Positions 31,235-39,385 of a stretch of DNA of 53,935 nucleotides are shown piece after piece. A model generated the notes under the pieces. It was not told the origin of the DNA. It saw only the letters and a list, made by a program, of their open reading frames with translations, and ran no database searches. Location of the stretch: the NCBI GenBank assembly GCA_002900995.3, contig PJEW03000019.1, positions 18,183 through 72,117 on the forward strand. Reading direction: 5' to 3'. The stretch comes from Ganoderma boninense. Its lineage: Eukaryota; Basidiomycota; Agaricomycetes; Polyporales; Polyporaceae. The translations under genes and the position numbers were made by a program. Positions within the stretch are counted from its first letter, which is position 1, and every line of letters begins with the position of its first letter.

Positions 31235-31430
31235 AATCATGAAGAGTAGGTATCTCTCTATTTAAATATTTAACTCTAAATAATTATAATCAAATAATAT
31301 TCATTATAAGATAAGACCTTAAAAGAATCAGTATCTCATTATTTTGTTTGCTTCTAGCAAGAGATAGTTCTTAAAATTTTCGATAAGAGCCCAGTTATTT
31401 AATTTCAGAAATGCCACCACAATTAATTCC
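31235..31430 (+). repeat. Direct repeat R1, copy 1: atp8 leader and first codons
   Basis: About 195 bases, from AATCATGAAGAGTAGG to ATTAATTCC, are nearly identical to 33826-34019. The repeat covers the whole atp8 leader and its first six codons. Confidence 0.85.
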
Positions 31431-31572
31431 TTTTTACTTTTTAAACCAATTATACTTTTCATTTGTAGTATTATTTGTAGTAATTTATATTTTATCTAAA
31501 TATTTTTTACCTTTATTTACTTTACAACAAGTTATAAGATTATTTATTGTTAAATTAAATAATAAATCTTAA
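31411..31572 (+). CDS. atp8: ATP synthase subunit 8
   Basis: The 53-residue protein starts MPPQLIPFYFLNQLYFSF and has one membrane helix (VVLFVVIYILSKYFLP) and a basic tail (IRLFIVKLNNKS). This is the usual length and pattern of fungal ATP8, a stator-associated subunit of the F0 sector. The start was chosen by the invariant MPQL-type N-terminus. Its 5' end and leader are duplicated at 33826-34026. It is not followed by atp6, unlike in many fungi; only atp6 fragments are seen in the window. A C5 tract is 60 bases downstream (31632-31636). Confidence 0.93.
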   Translation: MPPQLIPFYFLNQLYFSFVVLFVVIYILSKYFLPLFTLQQVIRLFIVKLNNKS

Positions 31573-31736
31573 TTTTACTTCAAAATATAATAATAACATA
31601 AATATATTTTTTTGTTTACTTATAATATTTACCCCCATATATTATATTTATTTATAACAAATATGTTTATTCTCAGTTAAAGATCAAACAATGAATGAAG
31701 CTAATAACTCATATTAACATTAAGTTTATAATATTT

Positions 31737-31783
31737 TATTCCAAGTCACAACCGTCTCTCAATTGTTAGACGTCTTAATTTAC
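31737..31783 (+). pseudogene. nad2 internal fragment
   Basis: TTCCAAGTCACAACC-TCTCTCAAT-TTAGACGTCTTAATTT is nearly the same as nad2 34396-34440. It is isolated from any longer match, a sign of illegitimate recombination. Confidence 0.75.
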
Positions 31784-31859
31784 ATTATAAATAATATTTA
31801 TTTTATCATCAATGATAGTGTTTATAATGAAACATTAATGTTAGTTTCAACAAATTTAA

Positions 31860-33048
31860 TTAAAACTAGAATAAACAATAAAAAAAGTTTTCACAGTTCT
31901 TTTTAAATGCTAATGTACCTCCATTATCTAATAACCCAGAACAGGACGCTATAGATTTTAAAGAAATGCTAGATCACTCTGAACCAATGACTCAGAATAT
32001 ATAGAAGCTTCTATTACACAATTTTCTGAAGCATTCCCTCAATTGGCTAACAAACCATTAGATCAAAAAAAAGAAATCATTGAAAAAAGTATAAATTAAT
32101 TGGTAGAAAATGTAAATCAAGATAATGCAGAACTATTTTCCCCACTTCTCCCATTATTTAATAATAAAAATAATTTTAATAAAAGAGAAGATATGCCTAA
32201 TCCCAACTTACGATATAATGATTTTAGATTTAAAAATACTGTTGATAAAATCTTATCTTAAAATAATATCACAACTCAAACAGGGGAAAAAGTTATAACA
32301 TTCTCCGATGGTAAAATGATTATAGATGTAAAATCAATTGAAGAATAGTTGAAAAACTAATTATATTCTATAAAGAAAACCCTGATTTAATTACTTATGG
32401 AGTACCCGGTTTCGGTGGTTTTATTATTGTATAAAGCAGTAGTTAATTTACATGCTAAAACAGCTTTTGTTAATCCTAACACTTTTAAAGATGAATCATT
32501 AATATTGGCTTATGTGCAAATGCGGGCTAAACAAGTATTTATATTTAATACTACGGCCGCATCATTAATAGTTATGAGTCTTATGGGCATAGGTTATGCT
32601 ATTAAAAATAATAGATATAAACCTATAAGTACTATGATTAGTGGAATAAATGATAAGGATAAATCAATCTTTATTTTTACCTTATTATCTAATAAAATAA
32701 ATAAAAATAGTTATGGTAAATATATTTTTTTAATAATATTATATAATAATTATAGTATTATTACCATATAGCTCTATAGTCACTTTATCGTTTTTAAACT
32801 TACAAATGTTTACTATGTTAAAAATTATAGGTGTATTATTCACTAATTTATTATTAATATACAATTTACTTACTTTATATTACATGAATAAGTACACTAG
32901 AATTGATACCATCCATTTTAAAAAGTATACACCCGCTTTTGTAAAATCTTATTTTATGGAATTACATAGTATGAGTAAACTGAAAGACGTTTATATTATT
33001 AAAGAAATGGTTATTAAAAATACTATCCTTTGTTTTTTTTTTTTTTAA
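31860..33048 (+). pseudogene. Degenerate multi-part ORF (family B), unknown product
   Basis: Several short frames run in sequence. 31900-32350 encodes a charged region (NNPEQDAIDFKEMLDHSEP, KPLDQKKEIIEKSIN, NVNQDNAELFSPLLPLF, DGKMIIDVKSIEE) broken by TAA and TAG codons that lie in an otherwise open frame. 32397-32771 carries FVNPNTFKDESLILAYVQMRA and a hydrophobic FNTTAASLIVMSLMGIGYAI. 32743-33048 adds a hydrophobic stretch (MLKIIGVLFTNLLLIYNLLTLY) and a basic tail. The overall plan, soluble N-terminus then two or more helices, resembles family A, but I cannot align them. It is probably dead. Confidence 0.4.
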
Positions 33049-33420
33049 CTACAAACAGTGGTACTGATCTTGTTATTAGTTCTCGGTTAATAAACCTATA
33101 ACCCCCTAAAATAATTTGAGCTACTATATCCATAGCAATAACAATATATATTTAATATGGGCCCCTTTAATTACCGGTATAAATTTAGTATAGATTTAAA
33201 AACTTTTTATTATTTTATAAGTTAAAGTTAAAATTTTAATATAAAAAAAAGTATCTATTCAAAAAAAATATTCTTTGATAGAGAGTTCCAAGCTTTATTA
33301 AGTGATATACATCAAAATAACTATTTTATTGATATACCCTGTTTATAAAAATAAGATTTATAATCTTATAGTTTCTAAATTAACTCAACCAAAATTTTAA
33401 ACATACAATTTATATTCCAT
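33049..33420 (+). promoter_or_regulatory. Repeated leader (also at 48.28 kb)
   Basis: 33248-33385 shares AAGTATCT, ATTCTTTG, GAG..TTCCAAGC, GATATA..C and AATCTTATAGTTTCTAAT with 48280-48412, where it precedes the intact family A ORF. Here it precedes a decayed ORF at 33421. Confidence 0.4.
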
Positions 33421-33782
33421 GAACTTTTTATTTAATACAAATCATTATTTCTTATTAGGGGTTATAGTCGGTGGATTAGTTGTAGGAGGATTTTTTGTAA
33501 CAGCCATAATTAGATATGATCTTTTAACCCAGTTTTAGAAGAAACATTTAAAACAATTTCAGTTTTTTATATTTAAATTTACGCCGAATTCTTGGACTTA
33601 GGGGAGGTTGCAGCTATCTTCTACTTTCGCCAATTTGATAGGTATTCTTTTTTTTTATAATAATTTGCTTTACTTGGATATCAATTTATTGTGATAAAAT
33701 TATTAATACTGGTGGTATATCAATAATTTTTAGATCTTCTTTATGGTAAATTGGAATTATTGGGAATTGAGAAAATAAAAGC
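33421..33782 (+). pseudogene. Decayed short membrane ORF
   Basis: ATG 33421 gives about 39 residues (NHYFLLGVIVGGLVVGGFF) before a stop. Around 33588 GAATTCTTGG...CTATCTTCTAC matches the start region of family C copy C1 (29806), interrupted by a short insertion containing TTAGGGGAGG. It appears to be a mosaic of ORF remnants. Confidence 0.35.
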
Positions 33783-33825
33783 GTAAAATGGAGCCTTAGA
33801 GTGAATAAAATTAAATTATAGTTGG

Positions 33826-34026
33826 AATCATGAAGAGTAGGTATCTCTCTATTTAAATATTTAACTCTAAATAATTATAATAGATCATTATTCATTATAA
33901 GATAAGATATTAAAAGAATCAGTATCTCATTATTTTGTTTGCTTCTAGCAAGAGATAGTTCTTAAAATTTTCGATAAGAGCCCAGTTAATTTAATTTCAG
34001 ATATGCCACAATTAATTCCTGTATAA
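33826..34026 (+). repeat. Direct repeat R1, copy 2: atp8 leader plus truncated atp8
   Basis: Same as 31235-31430, then seven codons MPQLIPV and TAA (34003-34026). This copy of atp8 is cut off after the repeat. Confidence 0.85.
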
Positions 34027-34041
34027 TTTAATCTTATTTGG

Positions 34042-34122
34042 GGAATAGTTTTCATTGGTAAGTTAAAACGATTGCTAATTGTTCGGGTAAAACCCTTGGA
34101 GGTTCGACTCCTCTCTATTCCG
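34042..34122 (+). tRNA. trnS: tRNA-Ser(GCU)
   Basis: The acceptor GGAATAG/CTATTCC pairs, the anticodon loop is TTGCTAA (GCT), there is a long variable arm (CGGGTAAAACCCTTG) and T arm GGAGGTTCGACTCCTC. Confidence 0.92.
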
Positions 34123-34212
34123 ATTTACTTGTTTATAATCTAATATTTTAAAAGCAGGACACATCAAAAGATATAAAATTTAATGGTTAATAAATGATAA
34201 AAACAAGGAGTA

Positions 34213-35721
34213 ATGATCTTTTTAAGTATCTTAATTTTAATAGTGGCAATTGCCCTTCCATCCATCAATCAAAATATAAGAAGTATCTTATATGTAAGAA
34301 TATCTTCTATAATATTTATTTATGCCGGAGCATTAGCATTCAATGCTTTCTATATTCAGTCAATTGGATCAGGTATAGGTATATATAGTGGATTATTCCA
34401 AGTCACAACCATCTCTCAATGTTTAGACGTCTTAATTTTATTAATAGGAAGTCTAATATTAATATCATGGCCATCTTTAAATATATCAAAGGTCAAAATA
34501 ACAGAAAATTTACCATATGCAGGAGAATATTCATTAATTGTATTATTTAGTACATTTGGAGCATCTTTATTAGTATCTTCAGCAGATTTAATTTCAATGT
34601 ACTTAAGTATAGAATTACAGTCTTTTGGAGTATATATATTAACAACTTTATATAGAGATTCAGAATCAGCAACTTCCGCAGGGTTAAAATATTTCTTATT
34701 AGGAAGTTTATCCTCATGTATAATCCTATTAGGAAGTGGATTAGTCTATACTTATACAGGATTAACAAATTTAGAAAGTATATATAATTTAATTAGTGTA
34801 AGTGAAAATACAGCCATATTACAAGGTTTAAGTTTAGGAATCGTATTAATAATAGTGGGATATTTATTTAAAGTATCAGCAGCACCATTACATAATTGGG
34901 CACCTGATGTCTATGATGATAGTCCAACGATAGTAACCATATGGATAACAATTATGCCTAAAATATCAATCTTAATCTTCTTATTAGAAATACAAAGTCA
35001 AATAGGTAATAGTTTAATAACAATCTTTTCATTATCATTGAAAACTTTATTGTTAATAAGTTCATTATTGTCTTTATTAATAGGAACAATAGTAGGGTTA
35101 GCTCAATCAAGAATAAAAAGACTGTTAGCCTACAGTACTATTTCACATATAGGTTTCATATTATTAGCTTTAGCTATAAATACAGAACAATCAATAGATT
35201 CATTCTTATTTTATATTATCCAATATTCTATTACAAATTTAAACACATTTTTAATATTAATAGCATTAGGTTATGTATTTAAAAATAACAGTCAATCTAT
35301 TTTAGAATCATTCCAAGATATTAAATATATAACTGAACTTAAAGGTTTATTCTTTAATAATCCATTATTAAGTTTAAGTTTAACTATTTGTTTATTTAGT
35401 ATGGCAGGTGTACCACCTTTATTAGGTTTCTTTTCAAAACAATTTGTACTATATTCAGCAATGCAAAGTGAATATTACTTTATTGGAATCATAGCCATAA
35501 TAGTAAGTGTTATAAGTGCTTCTTATTACCTAAAAATTATTAAAGTTTTACATTCTGAATCTAAGGAAATAGTAGAAGTAACAGAAAGTCAATCTACTTT
35601 AAGTTCACTTCATAGTTTCATGATATCAACTTTAACTTTATTTATTTTATTATTTATTTTAAAACCTTCAATATTATTAAATAGTACACAATTACTAGCT
35701 TTATCTTTATTTTATTGTTAG
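34213..35721 (+). CDS. nad2: NADH dehydrogenase subunit 2
   Basis: A 502-residue, intron-free antiporter-like subunit of complex I with about 14 helices. Conserved segments are [76 protein letters not shown] and [16 protein letters not shown]; the Lys in FKVSAAPLH and the Glu in SIELQ are the usual proton-path residues. All Trp are TGG. The stop TAG is one base before the nad3 ATG, so the pair is co-transcribed. A 45-bp internal piece is duplicated at 31737. Confidence 0.97.
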   Translation: MIFLSILILIVAIALPSINQNIRSILYVRISSIIFIYAGALAFNAFYIQSIGSGIGIYSGLFQVTTISQCLDVLILLIGSLILISWPSLNISKVKITENLPYAGEYSLIVLFSTFGASLLVSSADLISMYLSIELQSFGVYILTTLYRDSESATSAGLKYFLLGSLSSCIILLGSGLVYTYTGLTNLESIYNLISVSENTAILQGLSLGIVLIIVGYLFKVSAAPLHNWAPDVYDDSPTIVTIWITIMPKISILIFLLEIQSQIGNSLITIFSLSLKTLLLISSLLSLLIGTIVGLAQSRIKRLLAYSTISHIGFILLALAINTEQSIDSFLFYIIQYSITNLNTFLILIALGYVFKNNSQSILESFQDIKYITELKGLFFNNPLLSLSLTICLFSMAGVPPLLGFFSKQFVLYSAMQSEYYFIGIIAIIVSVISASYYLKIIKVLHSESKEIVEVTESQSTLSSLHSFMISTLTLFILLFILKPSILLNSTQLLALSLFYC

Positions 35722-35722
35722 T

Positions 35723-36148
35723 ATGAATAATATTTTAATGTTATTTATTTTTGTTCCTATTTTAGCTGGAATTTTATTATTACTTAATTTTTTATTAGCA
35801 CCTAAAAATGCTTATGAATCTAAAGTCTCGGCTTATGAATGTGGTTTCTCACCTATTTATGGTCAAACTAGAAATGTTTTCCACATTAATTTTTTTTTAG
35901 TTGCTTTATTATTTTTAATCTTTGATTTAGAAGTATTATTACTTTATCCTTTAGCAGTTACATTGTACCAAGTAAGCATTTTCGGTTTCTCTGTAGTATT
36001 TGTATTCTTCATTGTTTTAACTATTGGTTTTGTACTTGAAATAGGTTCAGGTTCAATCTCTATTAGTAATAAAGAAGTAAAAAATTCAAATTACCCCCTA
36101 CCTAATTATAATACTTACAAAAATAAAAGAGTACTTACGATCAAATAA
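35723..36148 (+). CDS. nad3: NADH dehydrogenase subunit 3 with extended C-terminus
   Basis: ND3 signature: KVSAYECGFSPI with the loop Cys, FFLVALLFLIFDLEVLLLYPLAV and FFIVLTIGFVLEIGSGS. At 141 residues it is about 20 longer than usual; the extra SNKEVKNSNYPLPNYNTYKN tail contains a C5 tract like those in other genes' 3' UTRs. The frame continues beyond TAA through two further TAA codons into a GIY-YIG relic, and a second copy of the nad3 3' part lies at 37372-37527. This suggests the present tail was brought or altered by a mobile gene. It contains a T9 run that keeps the frame correctly. Confidence 0.95.
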   Translation: MNNILMLFIFVPILAGILLLLNFLLAPKNAYESKVSAYECGFSPIYGQTRNVFHINFFLVALLFLIFDLEVLLLYPLAVTLYQVSIFGFSVVFVFFIVLTIGFVLEIGSGSISISNKEVKNSNYPLPNYNTYKNKRVLTIK

Positions 36149-37318
36149 CAAAAGTCTACTTTCAGTACTTCAGCTGTATATTCTACCCAACACTCTTAAA
36201 ATTTAAAGGATATAATAACAAATTCTTATTGGGAGACAATTCATGAAAAAGATTTAGGACAAGAAACAAACAATCCTCATATAATAGCTAGAAGACATAT
36301 AACTAAAGGAGATCTCACAGATGCTACAATATTAACTTGGTTCAATCTCAATTTGTACACACAATAAATCAAGAAGAACTAGATAAACTAAGTTCTATCA
36401 AACCAGTATCAATTTTATTTTATGATCTAGGGGTTCAAACTAAAAATCACGAACAAGTAATAAGTAGTAATGCATATAATGCTAAAGTTAGAATAAAACT
36501 AAATGGTTACATTGGAGGAACTAATACAAGCATAGCAGGAGTTTATATTTGGACAAATCTTAAAACGGGAGAACAAAATGTTGGAAGTTCTATCGATTTA
36601 TATATAAGATTAAGATCGTATTTTAAACCTTCTATACTAAATTAAGGAAATAGACTTATTAATAAAAGTATGAAAACATTTGGAATGGATAATTTCAAAT
36701 TAGATATTTATTTAATAGAGACCACAGGCATGGAATACTCTCAAATTAGAGCTGTAACCCTTTGCTTATAACAATATTACATATTTAATTTAAACTCTTC
36801 CCTTAATTCGATAAAAGTTGCAGGATCCAATCCTATAGTAGAATTTACTAAAGAACACATTGCAAGTACTAAGAAAGCAAATAGTAAACCAGTTTTTATA
36901 AAGACAAAACTCTGCTTTATGAAGCAACTTCTGCTACAGAACTCATCAAATATACTAATATAAGCCATAGTACAGTAACTAATTCTCTTAAAAACCCTCA
37001 AAAAAAGTATTTTAAGTTTTAAATATTTAACATAAAAGCCCAACACCTGATATAAAAATCAAAAAAGTAGATGCTCAAACTTTAAAATAAATTATTAATA
37101 AATATAGTACCGTAGGTAAAAGAACTTAATTGAAGGTAAGTTTAACTCTTATTGATCATGCAAGTAATAATACCTACACTTTTCTAACAGTTCTATTTTT
37201 AATTGAAAAGGGGGTTAATATTTCTAATAAAACAATCTTAGAGTACAGAGATACTGGAAAAATATATAAAGATTGGTCTTTCTACACTAATAATAACGAT
37301 TCAAAACAGGTTTAGTAT
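36149..37318 (+). pseudogene. GIY-YIG endonuclease relic in frame behind nad3
   Basis: It reads in the nad3 frame at first (STFSTSAVYSTQHS, then WETIHEKDLGQETNN), then in another frame from 36337. SIAGVYIWTNLKTGEQNVGSS is the GIY-YIG motif with NVG in place of YVG. Continuing past TAA at 36643-36645 are NKSMKTFGMDNFKLDIYLIE and, past a second TAA where Glu is expected, QYYIFNLNSSLNSIKVAGS; then DNA-binding parts (ATSATELIKYTNISHSTVTN; NISNKTILEYRDTGKIYKDW at 37130-37315) in other frames. Several stops and shifts mean it is dead. There is no intron core, so it was a free-standing gene fused to the end of nad3. Confidence 0.75.
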
Positions 37319-37371
37319 CTTGCGTAGCTGTATAATTTATAAAACTATTATTTTTTAAAATAAGGTATAAT

Positions 37372-37527
37372 GATTTAATATTACTATTATTACCTATAGC
37401 TGTAACTTTATACCAAGTAAGTATATTTGGATTTTCAATAGTATTAATATTCTTTATTGTATTAACTATAGGATTTCTTTTAGAAATTGGATAAGGTTCT
37501 ATTAAACTGGTACCTAATTATAGTTAA
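37372..37527 (+). pseudogene. Second copy of the nad3 3' part
   Basis: DLILLLLPIAVTLYQVSIFG, then FSIVLIFFIVLTIGFLLEIG corresponds to nad3 from FDLEVLLLYP onward. A TAA replaces the Ser codon after LEIG, and the reading ends at TAA 37525-37527. It follows the HE relic, as expected of a displaced original gene tail. Confidence 0.88.
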
Positions 37528-37724
37528 AATTTATCTAAAGATAAAAATTTATAATTTTTTAATCCCTCCTTTTTACTAAAGCATAAAATTAATTTTTCTT
37601 CTCATTTTAAATTATTAGATTTATAAATTTAATCAATTAAATTATTTTTATACAGCATCCTAATATCTCCTTAAATTTTATTAAAACATAAAAGTTCTTT
37701 AAATTCAACTATATTAGGATAACC
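37528..37724 (+). other. Spacer
   Basis: AT-rich, with one short C-containing tract (AATCCCTCC, about 37560); nothing else seen. Confidence 0.4.
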
Positions 37725-38060
37725 TTAATTATACCTAACAAGTTTTACTATTTCATAAGTTTTATTAAAATATACTGGTTTATCAATATATGGTATGAAG
37801 TTAGGTTTATGACTAATACCATTACTTAAATAAATATTTTTATTTTTATGGTTTACAATAATACTTTTACGTATAATCATACTAATAGCATAATCTAGTT
37901 TATTTACATCTAAAAGACCTATTTTTTTAACAATATGGTACATAATTTATGTTTGTTCCAAAATGATCGTGTTTTATAATAATATTCAATTTTATCAATG
38001 ATATAATCAGTATATTTTACTTGATAATAAGTTTTTATTTTTAAGGTATACAACCTGATA
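37725..38060 (-). pseudogene. Minus-strand ORF relic, unknown product
   Basis: On the minus strand ATG at 37943 opens 72 codons (IVKKIGLLDVNKLDYAISM, VNHKNKNIYLSNGISHKPNF, PYIDKPVYFNKTYEIVKLV). Upstream, another frame that would join across a run of seven A reads VKYTDYIIDKIEYYYKTRSF and WNKHKLCTILLKK, so a longer protein was probably once encoded. I do not recognise it. It is the only plausible minus-strand coding sequence in the window and is near minus-strand trnW, so both may come from one inserted or inverted block. Confidence 0.4.
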
Positions 38061-38164
38061 TTTTATTAAAAATTTATTTTAATAGGAGTAGTAAATTTTT
38101 ACTTATGATTAAAATTTTCTTTTATAACATAAATTATATTTTTAATTAAAAGAGTCATAAATGA

Positions 38165-38236
38165 ACGAGTATAGTTAAGTTGGTATAACTTCTACCTTCC
38201 AAGTAGTTATCATCAGTTCGAATCTGATTACTCGTA
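38165..38236 (+). tRNA. trnG: tRNA-Gly(UCC)
   Basis: The acceptor ACGAGTA/TACTCGT pairs; anticodon stem CTAC/GTAG with loop CTTCCAA (TCC); T arm CAGTTCGAATCTG. Confidence 0.9.
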
Positions 38237-38340
38237 TATATATTATAACCCAATCTTATCTATAAGTAATTATAAATAAAATTTTTATTAAATTCTTGTT
38301 AATATTAAAAACATTTTATTTTAATTAAATAAATAATAAA

Positions 38341-38414
38341 CAAGAGCGAGGTGACTCGAACACCTACCGATGATTTTGGAGATCGTCATACTAACCAATT
38401 GATACTACGCTCTT
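38341..38414 (-). tRNA. trnW: tRNA-Trp(CCA) on the minus strand
   Basis: On the minus strand the acceptor AAGAGCG/CGCTCTT pairs, the T arm is GGTGTTCGAGTCACC and the anticodon loop is CTCCAAA, giving CCA. CCA reads only UGG without modification, although some ORFs here need UGA as Trp. It is the only tRNA on this strand. Confidence 0.88.
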
Positions 38415-38479
38415 TAAAATAAAGATAATTATATTAATAAATATAAAGGATATAATATTCTTTTATAACTTAAAAATAA

Positions 38480-38552
38480 GGGCCCTTAGCTTAATAGGTA
38501 GAGTACCTAATTGTCGATTAGGGTGGTCCCAGTTCGAATCTGGAAGGGCTCG
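38480..38552 (+). tRNA. trnD: tRNA-Asp(GUC)
   Basis: The acceptor GGGCCCT/AGGGCTC, anticodon stem CCTAA/TTAGG with loop TTGTCGA (GTC) and T arm CCAGTTCGAATCTGG all form. Confidence 0.93.
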
Positions 38553-38632
38553 TTAAATTTACGCACTAAAAGAGTATGTATATTTTAAATATCATACCTT
38601 AGACACTATCAAAGAAAAATATATTATTAAAT

Positions 38633-38854
38633 ATGTTAGCCGCAGCAAAATACATTGGTGCAGGATTAGCCTGCTCTGGATTAATTGGAGCTGGAGCTGG
38701 AATTGGATTAATTTTCTCAGCTTTAATTGCTTCAACAGCTAGAAACCCTCAAATCAGAGGACAATTATTTGGGTACGCAATCTTAGGATTCGCTTTAGCA
38801 GAAGCAACAGGATTATTCTCATTAATGATTGCATTCTTATTATTATACTCATAA
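38633..38854 (+). CDS. atp9: ATP synthase subunit 9 (c)
   Basis: A 73-residue proteolipid of the F0 rotor ring: helix 1 is [20 protein letters not shown], the polar loop is [10 protein letters not shown], and helix 2 ([20 protein letters not shown]) carries the proton-binding Glu. Length and sequence are fully conserved with the family. ATG 38633 gives the [13 protein letters not shown] start typical of fungi. It lies between trnD and trnC. A C4 tract (TTTCCCCTTAAA) lies about 38 bases after the stop. Confidence 0.98.
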   Translation: MLAAAKYIGAGLACSGLIGAGAGIGLIFSALIASTARNPQIRGQLFGYAILGFALAEATGLFSLMIAFLLLYS

Positions 38855-38967
38855 TAAAAAAAATTTTTAGAGATATAACAAAATAAGTTATATTTCCCCT
38901 TAAAATAAAAATTTTAAATAATAAAAATGGTATAATTAAAATTTTATTTAACAAAGGAAATTAAAAG

Positions 38968-39042
38968 AGAGTTATGTTTACAGTTGGTCCCTGTAGTAAA
39001 TTTGCAAAATTTATAGTAAGGTTCGATTCCTTCTTAACTCTA
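38968..39042 (+). tRNA. trnC: tRNA-Cys(GCA)
   Basis: The acceptor AGAGTTA/TAACTCT, D stem TTAC/GTAG, anticodon stem TAAAT/ATTTA with loop TTGCAAA (GCA) and T arm AAGGTTCGATTCCTT form. A relic copy without the anticodon is at 3967. Confidence 0.9.
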
Positions 39043-39053
39043 GTATAAAATAA

Positions 39054-39124
39054 ATTCTCTTAGTTTAATGGCAGAACATCATTCTTCTAAAATGTCAATT
39101 TTGGTTCGATTCCAAAAGAGAATG
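39054..39124 (+). tRNA. trnR: tRNA-Arg(UCU)
   Basis: The acceptor ATTCTCT/AGAGAAT, D stem GTTT/GAAC, anticodon loop CTTCTAA (TCT) and T arm TTTGGTTCGATTCCAAA form. A relic is at 4050. Confidence 0.9.
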
Positions 39125-39157
39125 AAGATCAAATGACTCCAAATAAAAACTAAATTG

Positions 39158-39168
39158 TTACAGTGTAA
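39158..39168 (+). promoter_or_regulatory. Palindrome TTACAGTGTAA plus poly-A, copy 2
   Basis: It lies 33 bases after trnR(UCU); see the copies at 4153 and 43203. The region 39111-39182 is identical to that after the trnR relic. Confidence 0.4.
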
Positions 39169-39385
39169 AAAAAAATAAATAAAACTCAATTAAAATTAAA
39201 TAATTAAGAATAATAATAATAAATAATAAACTAATAACTTTGATAAGTAAGAGCCAACAAGAATATAATTAAATATTTTTACTGGACATATTCGTATCAT
39301 TTTAAATTAAAAATATTCTTCTAAAAAAAGTAATATTCTAAAATGATCATTTAAAATAAATAAAAAAAAAAAATAAAAAAAAACT

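Noticed and set aside
34194..34388. Plus-strand frame of 64 codons
   Set aside because: It overlaps the nad2 start in another frame.
34547..34768. Minus-strand frame of 73 codons
   Set aside because: Antisense to nad2; low-complexity Leu/Ile translation.
38754..38954. Minus-strand frame over atp9
   Set aside because: Antisense to atp9 and its spacer; no features of its own.
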